32,456 nt of DNA from an uncultured Flavobacteriaceae bacterium. GTDB taxonomy: Bacteria; Bacteroidota; Bacteroidia; Flavobacteriales; Flavobacteriaceae. Numbering within the stretch: position 1 is the stretch's first letter; the number at the start of each line of letters is the position of its first letter. The position numbers and the translations under genes are program-made. The DNA lies in assembly GCA_947311815.1 (NCBI GenBank), contig CAMZMA010000250.1:1-32456 (forward strand). The letters run 5' to 3'. A model generated the notes under the pieces. That model saw nothing but the letters and a program-made list of their open reading frames with translations. It did no database searches and was not told where the DNA came from. Positions 1 through 7,791 of this stretch are shown one piece after another.

Positions 1-14
1 ACCTATGCAGTTAT

Positions 15-626
15 CTACTGACCTCTATAATTTTTATAATAGCCCAACCCAAAAGTAACGCCAATACCAATATAAGATTGTTTTGAAAGGTTTCCGAATA
101 ATTTTACCCCAAGACTGCTTCCAAAACCTGTAGGTTTCGTAATAGGAATAAGACCAAACAACATAATACTTCTTTTTTCTGATTTAAACCATTTTATATT
201 TATTTCAAACGGAAACCCCATATAAAAATCTGTAAACACAGGATATATTTTAGGAATGTTGGTAGATTTTGTATAAGATACTCCTCCTGAAAAGGAATAA
301 GAAAAATCATTTTCCACAAATCTTCTACCATATAAAAATGCATACTCTTTTGCTTTAATTTTTATTAAAGGTGTGTAATATGCTGGAACAATAGGAAATA
401 GTGAAGTAATAAATAATTTACTCTTTCTTAATCTTGAAAATCGATAAGAAAAAAGCGATTTTTCATGTTGATAATGAAGTGAAACAATACCACTTCCTGT
501 ATTTTTAAATCCTAATCCTGCTGTTATTTCTCCAAAAATAATTGAATTCGGTTTTACAGCCTCTTTTTTTTGTGCATAAAAGCTCATTTGAATAAAAAAC
601 AAGAGCAATACTAAATACTTTTTCAT
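15..626 (-). CDS. hypothetical secreted/outer-membrane protein, tandem paralog A
   Basis: ORF with N-terminal signal peptide (MKKYLVLLLFFIQMSFYAQ); strong similarity to the adjacent ORF 630-1235 (shared ENDFSYSFSGG.SYTK, GVKLFGN.SKQSYIGIG.TFGLGYYKNY). Confidence 0.75.
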   Translation of the reverse strand: MKKYLVLLLFFIQMSFYAQKKEAVKPNSIIFGEITAGLGFKNTGSGIVSLHYQHEKSLFSYRFSRLRKSKLFITSLFPIVPAYYTPLIKIKAKEYAFLYGRRFVENDFSYSFSGGVSYTKSTNIPKIYPVFTDFYMGFPFEINIKWFKSEKRSIMLFGLIPITKPTGFGSSLGVKLFGNLSKQSYIGIGVTFGLGYYKNYRGQ

Positions 627-629
627 TTT

Positions 630-1235
630 TTAATAATTTTTATAATATCCCAAACCAAAGGTTAAACCAATACCAATATAAGATTGTTTTGAAATATTTC
701 CGAATAATTTTACTCCTGTAGAAAACCCGAAAATAGTCGGTTTCCCAACAGGTATTAGACCATAAATTTTAATCCTTTCTTTTTTAGGTTTAAACCATTT
801 TACATTTACCTCAAAAGGAAAGCCCCAAAAAAAATTATCATAATTTATTGGCTGCAACAAAATTGGATTATCTATGTATTTTGTGTAAGAAATTCCGCCT
901 GAAAAAGAATATGAAAAATCATTATTTATAAACCTTTTTCCATATAAAAACGCATGTTCTTCTGATTTTTTTGGAGGAAAGAAAAGAAGAAAAGGAAAAA
1001 GTTTTTCCCATATCGAATAGGATGATTTTATATGGTACAATTCAGAATATCGATATGTAAAAAGGTTATTTTTACTTTGGTAATTAATTGTAACACTAGC
1101 ATTAAGAGTTCTAATATATGAAATACCTCCTGTTATGTCAACAAAAATAATTGGATTCGATTTTACAGCCTCTTTTTCTTGTGAAAAAAGAGTTAAGGAA
1201 ACTAGTAATAAAAAGAAGAAAAAGTGTTTTTTCAT
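630..1235 (-). CDS. hypothetical secreted/outer-membrane protein, tandem paralog B
   Basis: ORF with signal peptide; paralogous to 15-626, 3-bp gap between them. Confidence 0.75.
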   Translation of the reverse strand: MKKHFFFFLLLVSLTLFSQEKEAVKSNPIIFVDITGGISYIRTLNASVTINYQSKNNLFTYRYSELYHIKSSYSIWEKLFPFLLFFPPKKSEEHAFLYGKRFINNDFSYSFSGGISYTKYIDNPILLQPINYDNFFWGFPFEVNVKWFKPKKERIKIYGLIPVGKPTIFGFSTGVKLFGNISKQSYIGIGLTFGLGYYKNY

Positions 1236-1245
1236 AGTGCAAATT

Positions 1246-1725
1246 TTATTTCTTCACTCTTTCAGCCGCTTTTTCTACTTTCAATTTTAAACTTTCTTTG
1301 TAAGAAATAATTTTGTCTAACACAATTGCGTCAGACGCTCCAATAATTTGTGCTGCCAAAATACCTGCGTTTTTTGCACCGTCTAAAGCAACAGTTGCCA
1401 CAGGAACACCTGCGGGCATTTGTAAGATAGACAAAATAGAATCCCAACCATCAATAGAGTTTCTGCTTTTTACAGGTACACCAATTACAGGTAACGGACT
1501 CATACTTGCCACCATTCCTGGTAAATGTGCAGCTCCTCCTGCTCCTGCTATAATTACTTGTACACCTCTTTTATGTGCATTTCTTGCGTATTCTACTAAT
1601 TTTTCTGGGGTTCTATGTGCCGATACAATATCTACTTCTATAGCAATATCAAAACTATGTAATACATCGATTGCTTCTTGCATAATTGGAAGATCTGAAT
1701 CGCTTCCCATAATAATTCCTACCAT
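1246..1725 (-). CDS. purE: 5-(carboxyamino)imidazole ribonucleotide mutase
   Basis: MGSDSDLPIM, SAHRTPEKL, AGAGGAAHLPGM motifs typical of PurE. Confidence 0.96.
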   Translation of the reverse strand: MVGIIMGSDSDLPIMQEAIDVLHSFDIAIEVDIVSAHRTPEKLVEYARNAHKRGVQVIIAGAGGAAHLPGMVASMSPLPVIGVPVKSRNSIDGWDSILSILQMPAGVPVATVALDGAKNAGILAAQIIGASDAIVLDKIISYKESLKLKVEKAAERVKK

Positions 1726-1730
1726 TTTAT

Positions 1731-1782
1731 TGTTTTGTTGTTTTGTTGTTTTGTTGTTTGTTGTTTGTTGTTTGTTGTTTGT
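1731..1782. repeat. tandem simple-sequence repeat, (TGTTTTGT)x3 + (TGTTTGT)x4, directly upstream of purE
   Basis: Read base by base: three perfect 8-mers (1731-1754) followed by four perfect 7-mers (1755-1782); purE ATG is at 1725-1723 on the minus strand. Confidence 0.97.
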
Positions 1783-1916
1783 TTTCTAATAATACTAAAG
1801 CTCAAAATTACAATAATTAATTTTCTTTTGTAAGAACATTAAAAAAGTATCTCTTTTTTGTTATGAAAAACGTTTTTAATCGTCATATAAAAATAACTAC
1901 TTAAAAACAAAGCACG

Positions 1917-2543
1917 ATGAAACAATTTGGAGAAACTGTAAAAGGGTACAAAATACCTGTATTAAACGAAAGAGAAATTAGAGCAGGTGCAGGAATATTG
2001 TTCCTTTTTATGTTTATAGCTATCTTATTAGCTATTTTAAAATCTAGTTTTATAATGCTCCGTTTTATGATTGTGTTCTTTTTTATTGATATGTTTATTC
2101 GTGTTTTTATCAATCCGAAGTACTCGCCCATTTTAATTATCGGTAAATTTATGGTACGTAAACAAACCCCCATTTATGTAGGAGCTCCTCAAAAGAAATT
2201 TGCATGGATTCTTGGATTGATTTTATCTGGAACAATGCTTATTTTAGTAACAATAATGAATACATTTAGCCCAATATCTGGTATTATTTGTTTAACCTGT
2301 TTGATTTTTTTATTCTTTGAAACCGCATTTAATGTATGTATTGGCTGTAAATTATACGGACTTTTTAACAAAGAAAAAGCACAATATTGCCCAGGAGAAG
2401 TTTGTGAAATTAACGACAGGCAAGAAATTCAAAAAATAAACACAACGCAAATTTTAATGGTGGTTGGCTTTGTCATTTTTGTAGCAATATTTATTTATTC
2501 GCTCAAAAATTCTTTTAGTGGATTGCCTACTAGTTTGTTTTAG
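1917..2543 (+). CDS. DUF4395-like membrane protein
   Basis: Multiple hydrophobic segments; pattern (FIRVFINPKYSPI..., CIGCKLYGLF) resembles DUF4395 integral membrane proteins. Confidence 0.7.
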   Translation: MKQFGETVKGYKIPVLNEREIRAGAGILFLFMFIAILLAILKSSFIMLRFMIVFFFIDMFIRVFINPKYSPILIIGKFMVRKQTPIYVGAPQKKFAWILGLILSGTMLILVTIMNTFSPISGIICLTCLIFLFFETAFNVCIGCKLYGLFNKEKAQYCPGEVCEINDRQEIQKINTTQILMVVGFVIFVAIFIYSLKNSFSGLPTSLF

Positions 2544-2550
2544 TAAAAAA

Positions 2551-3696
2551 TTACGCACTAATTACCCGAACCGTTTCTTTTACCTTTTGAGCTATTTCTC
2601 TTGCTTTGTTAATATTTGTATGCACAATGGTTACATGCCCCATTTTACGAAAAGGTTTGGTTATTTTTTTTCCGTAGATGTGTGGCGTAACACCATCAAT
2701 TTGAAGAATTTTATCCATGTTTTTGTAGATTACTTTCCCTGTATAATTTTCTTCACCTACCAAATTCACCATAATTCCGCCTACTTTACTTGCGGTATTT
2801 CCTAGTGGAAGATTTAAAATAGCACGCAAATGCTGTTCAAACTGATTAGTATAACTTGCTTCGATAGAATAATGCCCAGAATTATGTGTTCTTGGTGCTA
2901 CTTCGTTGACCAAAATTTCATCATCTTTTGTTTGAAACATTTCTACCGCTAACAAGCCTATAAAATCAAAAGATTGTGCTACTTTCAAGGCTATTTCTTG
3001 TGCTTTTTGAGCAACTTTTTCATCAATTCTTGCAGGACAAATTACATATTCTACTTGGTTTGCTTCTGGATGAAACTCCATTTCTACTACTGGATATGTA
3101 GCGGTTTCTCCCGATGAATTTTTAGCTACAATTACCGCCAATTCGTTTTTAAACGGTATCATTTTTTCAACAATACACTCGGTATTTGGCAAATGATTGA
3201 TGTCTTCTTTATTTTTAACCACTTTTACCCCAGTTCCGTCATATCCAAATCGGACAGCTTTCCAAACAAACGGAAATTTTAATGGAGCAGCTTTTAATTC
3301 ATCAACAGAAAAGAAATGAGAAAAAGCAGCGGTAGGAATATCATGATCCGTATAAAATTGCTTTTGTATCCCTTTATTTTGTATAATTCTGATGTTTTTT
3401 GGCGTCGGATAAATGATCAATCCTTCTGCTTCTAATTTGTCTAAAGCATCAATATTTACGTTTTCAATTTCAATAGTTAATACATCTACTTTTTTTCCGA
3501 AATTATACACATCATCAAAATCTAACAAATTTCCTTGGTAAAATTCGTTACAAATTTGAGCACAAGGCGCATCTATAGAAGCATCTAAAATAAGTGTGTA
3601 AATATCTAGTTTTTGGGTTTCGGCAAGTAGCATTCTACCCAATTGACCGCCACCGAGAACGCCCAATTTAAAATCTGATGAATAATAGTTTTTCAC
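2551..3696 (-). CDS. purK: 5-(carboxyamino)imidazole ribonucleotide synthase
   Basis: ATP-grasp protein: LGVLGGGQLGRML, KAVRFGYDGTGV, NEVAPRTHNSGHYSIEA. Confidence 0.96.
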   Translation of the reverse strand: MKNYYSSDFKLGVLGGGQLGRMLLAETQKLDIYTLILDASIDAPCAQICNEFYQGNLLDFDDVYNFGKKVDVLTIEIENVNIDALDKLEAEGLIIYPTPKNIRIIQNKGIQKQFYTDHDIPTAAFSHFFSVDELKAAPLKFPFVWKAVRFGYDGTGVKVVKNKEDINHLPNTECIVEKMIPFKNELAVIVAKNSSGETATYPVVEMEFHPEANQVEYVICPARIDEKVAQKAQEIALKVAQSFDFIGLLAVEMFQTKDDEILVNEVAPRTHNSGHYSIEASYTNQFEQHLRAILNLPLGNTASKVGGIMVNLVGEENYTGKVIYKNMDKILQIDGVTPHIYGKKITKPFRKMGHVTIVHTNINKAREIAQKVKETVRVISA

Positions 3697-3756
3697 GTAA
3701 ATGTCTTAGTTGTGTGTTGTTGGCACAAAAATAAGCATCTATTTTTTAAAAACAGT

Positions 3757-4182
3757 CTAAAAATTGGTGATTCGTAAAATCGTGCCGTTTAAATTGGTTA
3801 CCAAATACTCTCTGGCAAATTCATCAATTCCGTCGGTTAAGGGTTGTCCATTTAAAATATTAAACTCGCTATCATCACACGGACACACCATTTTTATACT
3901 ATTTTGCACTACCATTTGCGAGCAAGAAGATGAAATTGGTAAATGCGGTGCAGCACGTTCAAATGCCTTAAACTGCGTGCCATTTATATTGTAAATAATC
4001 AATCCTTTTAAACCTCCAGAAGCATATGCTGTACCTCCAGGAATGTTTAAATTGATATATGCAGGCAAGTTTAAATCGATGGTTTCATTGACCGAAACAT
4101 AAGGCAACACATCGTTATTTTGCTTGTTATCAACACAATTAATCATTGTAAATGCAAACAGTAAAAAGATTATTTTTTTCAT
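3757..4182 (-). CDS. Rieske-like fold lipoprotein, apparently missing His ligands
   Basis: Lipobox-like MINC; CPCDDSEFNILNGQPL resembles the second Rieske motif (CPCHGS.F....G) but with Asp for His. Confidence 0.6.
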   Translation of the reverse strand: MKKIIFLLFAFTMINCVDNKQNNDVLPYVSVNETIDLNLPAYINLNIPGGTAYASGGLKGLIIYNINGTQFKAFERAAPHLPISSSCSQMVVQNSIKMVCPCDDSEFNILNGQPLTDGIDEFAREYLVTNLNGTILRITNF

Positions 4183-4230
4183 GAAATGACCGACTTGTTT
4201 CTTTAAAACGATGGCAATTTACAAATATTT

Positions 4231-4239
4231 TGTATATTT
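4231..4239 (+). promoter_or_regulatory. candidate Bacteroidota -7 element (TATATTTG) upstream of greA
   Basis: Matches TAnnTTTG within 'ttttgtatatttgcattc', about 60 bp upstream of the greA start. Confidence 0.45.
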
Positions 4240-4297
4240 GCATTCAATCTCATTCTGTTTTTAAATAACAGTAATGGGATTTTTAAATTTAAAGAAG

Positions 4298-4771
4298 ATG
4301 AGCAAAGTATCGTATTATTCAGCAGAAGGTCTAAAAAAATTGAAAGACGAATTACATCAACTAGAACAAGTTGAAAGACCAAGAGTAACCCAAGAAATTG
4401 CAGATGCAAGAGACAAAGGAGATTTGAGCGAAAATGCAGAATATCATGCTGCAAAAGAAGAACAATCTCACTTAGAATTTAAGATTGCAAAACTTAAAAA
4501 TGTGGTTGCCAATGCACGTATTTTAGATGAATCTCAACTTGATACCTCTAAGGTATTGATTCATTCTATTGTAAAAATTAAAAACACAACCAACAATATG
4601 GAATTTAGCTACACCTTGGTTGCCGATTCTGAAACCGATGTTAGAAATGGAAAACTATCGGTAAATTCTCCTATCGGAAAAGGATTGTTGGGTAAAAAAG
4701 TAGGCGAAATTGCCGAAATTAACGTGCCAAATGGCATTATGAAATTCGAAATTATTGATATTTCGAGGTAA
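4298..4771 (+). CDS. greA: transcription elongation factor GreA
   Basis: SAEGLKKLKDEL, RPRVTQEIADARDKGDLSENAEYHAAKEEQ. Preferred start is the internal ATG at 4298 (MSKVSYYSAEG) rather than 4274. Confidence 0.95.
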   Translation: MSKVSYYSAEGLKKLKDELHQLEQVERPRVTQEIADARDKGDLSENAEYHAAKEEQSHLEFKIAKLKNVVANARILDESQLDTSKVLIHSIVKIKNTTNNMEFSYTLVADSETDVRNGKLSVNSPIGKGLLGKKVGEIAEINVPNGIMKFEIIDISR

Positions 4772-4794
4772 GAAATTTATCATTTAAAATTTTA

Positions 4795-4827
4795 AACACT
4801 TTGCAAAACGCAAAGTGTTTTTTTTGT
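4795..4827 (+). terminator. intrinsic terminator downstream of greA
   Basis: AACACTTTGC-aaaac-GCAAAGTGTT followed by a T run. Confidence 0.9.
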
Positions 4828-4858
4828 GCTATATTTAGGGTTTTAAACATTTATAATT

Positions 4859-6187
4859 ATGCTTTCTATCTGTAAAACGGCTGCTTTTATAATTATTCTT
4901 TTGCTATTTTCCTGTCAGCAAAAAGAAATTTACAAAGATGCGCTCGTTATTAAAGGCGGAACGATAATTGACATTAACAACAACGGAACAAGCACCAAAG
5001 ACCTTACAAACAAAGCGATTATTATAAAAGGCGATACTATTTTTAAGATTGTTGATGCTTCTGAAATTGCTAAAAACCAACCAAACAGTATTGATGCCAA
5101 AGGGAAATTTATCACTCCAGGTTTAACCGATGGTTTTTCGGTTATTAACAATCAAAACTACGCAAACGCTTTTTTATACATGGGTGTTACCGATGTAATT
5201 GGGGTAGAAAGCGAACGTAGAGGCGCGTTTTATCACGATTCTAACCCGTCGCCAAATATTCATATGTTACGCGAAGTAGGCGAAGAAAAAGTAACCGATA
5301 AAGAAATTATAGCAACAATTGACAAACATCATAAAAACGGTGCAGAAATTTTATTGATGATGTACAAGCTCACACCAAATCAAGTGAAATTAGCGCATGA
5401 TTATGCCAAAAAATTAGGCATGGGAACCATTGGCGAACTCGGTTTTACTTCTTACCAAGAAGGAATGAATATTGGCGTTGATGCCTTTGTACATACCACT
5501 CGATACTCATTAGATATTGCACCCGATTCGTTAGCAAACAAAGTAGCTAAACAACCTTTTAGTAACAATTTAGGCTCTCCTAAATGGCGGTATTATCAAT
5601 TATTAACGCAGTTAAAACCTACAGACAATCGTCTTTTGGCCAATGCAAAAAACTTAGGAAAATCGAATTCGTACATTCAACCTACGTTTGCATTATTATA
5701 CCTTGATATGCCGTTTAGTAAAAATCCGTGGAAAGAAAAAATTGCACAAATTATTAATGAAAAAAACATCAATCGACCTGCGGATAAAGTTACTGGAAAA
5801 CACAGTTATTATCCGCCTAAAGAACTAGCCGCTTATCAAAAAATGGCAGCAACACAATTACGTATCGAAAAAGTGAATTATAAACACGGTGCCAAATACT
5901 TATCGGGTTCTGCTACCGATGTTTGGGGTTCAATGCCAGGGATTTCTTTGCATCAAGAATTAGAAGTTTTGCACAGAATTGGTTTGACAAACAGACAAGT
6001 TTTAGCAGCTTCTACCTCTAATTTTAACGATGCCTACGGATTTAATTTTGGTGAAATTAAAACGGGTTTTAAAGCCAATATTTTGATTTTAAATAAAAAT
6101 CCGTTAACAGATTTAGAAAATTTAAAAGGTGATAAAATGGTTATTTTAAATGGCAAACAAATCGATATTCAATCTTTTTTAAACTAA
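4859..6187 (+). CDS. amidohydrolase-family-like lipoprotein, probably metal-site degenerate
   Basis: Lipobox LLLFSC; GKFITPGLTDGFSV and SATDVWGSMPGISLHQELEVLHRIGLT...GFKANILILNKNPL follow the amidohydrolase layout. Confidence 0.75.
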   Translation: MLSICKTAAFIIILLLFSCQQKEIYKDALVIKGGTIIDINNNGTSTKDLTNKAIIIKGDTIFKIVDASEIAKNQPNSIDAKGKFITPGLTDGFSVINNQNYANAFLYMGVTDVIGVESERRGAFYHDSNPSPNIHMLREVGEEKVTDKEIIATIDKHHKNGAEILLMMYKLTPNQVKLAHDYAKKLGMGTIGELGFTSYQEGMNIGVDAFVHTTRYSLDIAPDSLANKVAKQPFSNNLGSPKWRYYQLLTQLKPTDNRLLANAKNLGKSNSYIQPTFALLYLDMPFSKNPWKEKIAQIINEKNINRPADKVTGKHSYYPPKELAAYQKMAATQLRIEKVNYKHGAKYLSGSATDVWGSMPGISLHQELEVLHRIGLTNRQVLAASTSNFNDAYGFNFGEIKTGFKANILILNKNPLTDLENLKGDKMVILNGKQIDIQSFLN

Positions 6188-6196
6188 TATATCACG

Positions 6197-7156
6197 ATGA
6201 AAAAACTCATAACATTTACTTTTTTACTCGCTTTTTTAAGCACTTTTTCTCAAAACGGTAACATTGTAAAAAGAAGTAATTTTAACTGGAAAGACTATCC
6301 GAAGTTAGCAAAACGAATTGCCAAAAACGGGAAATTAAAAAAAGCTTATCAGTATTTGAATGCGGTGAAAATTGAAAAAATCACCTACCTAAGTGATGGC
6401 TTAAAAGTAGTCGGTTATTTGGCACAACCTAAAAAGAAAGGAACGTACGAATGTGTCATTTACAATCGAGGAGGCAACAAAGAATTTGGGAAACTCAATG
6501 AATACAAAGCCGTATTTATTTTAGCTCAAATTGCTAGTTGGAATTACATTGTTGCCGCAAGCCAATACCGAGGAAATGATGGCGGCGAAGGAAAAGAAGA
6601 ATTTGGCGGAAAAGATGTGAATGATATTTTGAATTTGATTCCTCTTTTTGATACTATCGAAAATGCAAATCCGAAGAAAATGGGACTCTACGGATGGTCT
6701 CGTGGCGGTATGATGACGTATTTAACCTTAACCAAAACCAATCGATTTAAAGCTGCAATTGTTGGTGGCGCTGTGAGCGATTTACGCCTTACAATGGAAA
6801 CCAGAAAAGATACGTTTGAAACTGTGTATATCGAAAATATTCCGCATTATTTAAAAAATAGAGCCGATGCTTTAAACAAACGTTCGGCAGTACATCAAGT
6901 AGAAAACATCAGTAAAACGACACCGATTTTAATGTTACATGGTACAGGAGATTGGCGTGTGGTACCTGAGCAGTCTATCAATTTATCATTGCTATTTATC
7001 AAATATAAAGTACCACATAGACTGGTATTATTTGAAGGCGGCAACCACGGATTGAGAGAGTTTACAAGCGAAGTAGATGCCATGGCAAAAAAATGGCTCG
7101 ATGATTATTTAAAAAACGACAAACCTTTACCTAATTTAACACCTCATGGCAGGTGA
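6197..7156 (+). CDS. secreted alpha/beta hydrolase (prolyl oligopeptidase-like)
   Basis: Signal peptide; YGWSRGGMMTYL nucleophile elbow; LMLHGTGDWRVVPEQS; GGNHGL. Confidence 0.88.
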   Translation: MKKLITFTFLLAFLSTFSQNGNIVKRSNFNWKDYPKLAKRIAKNGKLKKAYQYLNAVKIEKITYLSDGLKVVGYLAQPKKKGTYECVIYNRGGNKEFGKLNEYKAVFILAQIASWNYIVAASQYRGNDGGEGKEEFGGKDVNDILNLIPLFDTIENANPKKMGLYGWSRGGMMTYLTLTKTNRFKAAIVGGAVSDLRLTMETRKDTFETVYIENIPHYLKNRADALNKRSAVHQVENISKTTPILMLHGTGDWRVVPEQSINLSLLFIKYKVPHRLVLFEGGNHGLREFTSEVDAMAKKWLDDYLKNDKPLPNLTPHGR

Positions 7157-7184
7157 AAGTTTTAGATAAAAAAGCATTTCGATA

Positions 7185-7211
7185 CGTATTTGTTTTCAAA
7201 AAACAAATACG
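7185..7211. repeat. 12-bp-stem hairpin, no clear U tract
   Basis: CGTATTTGTTTT-caa-AAAACAAATACG. Confidence 0.7.
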
Positions 7212-7251
7212 CTTGATATAACATTCCTTTTAAAGATTAAATTTATACAAT

Positions 7252-7641
7252 ATGAGCATATTTACAAAAATTATAAACGGCGAAATCCCGTCGTACAAAA
7301 TTGCAGAAAACGATCATTTTTTTGCGTTTTTAGACATCAATCCGAATGCAAAAGGACATACTTTAGTAGTTCCTAAAAAAGAAGAAAACAAATTATTTGA
7401 TTTATCTAAAGAGGAATATCTATCGTTGATGGATTTTTCATACAAAGTTGCCAAAGCAATTGAAAAAGCAATACCGTGTAAGCGTGTAGGCATGAGTGTT
7501 ATTGGTTTAGAAGTACCGCATGTGCATGTACATTTAATTCCGTTACAAGGAATGGAAGATATTCAGTTTCAAAAAAAAGTGAGTTTATCTAAAGAGGAGC
7601 TTATTACCATTGCTAAGAAGATTTCTGATTGTTTTGAGTAA
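7252..7641 (+). CDS. HIT family nucleotide-binding protein
   Basis: GHTLVVPKK and HVHVHLIP histidine triad. Confidence 0.95.
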   Translation: MSIFTKIINGEIPSYKIAENDHFFAFLDINPNAKGHTLVVPKKEENKLFDLSKEEYLSLMDFSYKVAKAIEKAIPCKRVGMSVIGLEVPHVHVHLIPLQGMEDIQFQKKVSLSKEELITIAKKISDCFE

Positions 7642-7664
7642 ATGTTTTCGCCTCAATTCACCTA

Positions 7665-7768
7665 TCATTCCGAACGTAGTGGAGGAATCGCACCTTGAGA
7701 AGAACATCTGAAAGAAAGAAAACTAAAACTCTTAGTAAGATGCGGTTTCTCTCTTTCGTCAAAATGAC
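7665..7768. repeat. dispersed palindromic intergenic repeat (imperfect inverted arms)
   Basis: TCATTCCGAACGTAGTGGAGGAATCGCA... and the reverse complement of ...TGCGGTTTCTCTCTTTCGTCAAAATGAC are imperfect copies of each other; resembles flavobacterial intergenic elements; lies between convergent genes. Confidence 0.65.
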
Positions 7769-7791
7769 ATTCGCTATTATTCTTGAAAAAA

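Noticed and set aside
1731-1782. Possible CRISPR-like array
   Set aside because: Unit is 7-8 bp with no spacers; a simple tandem repeat.
1313-1789. ORF on + strand antisense to purE (158 aa)
   Set aside because: Fully overlaps confident purE plus the tandem repeat; C-terminal LLFCCFVVLLFVVCCLLFVF is just translated repeat.
1901-2371. Minus-strand ORFs 1901-2173 and 2189-2371
   Set aside because: Antisense shadows of the DUF4395-like gene with no recognisable motifs.
2518-2805. + strand ORF antisense to purK
   Set aside because: Overlaps the confident purK C-terminus; no family signal.
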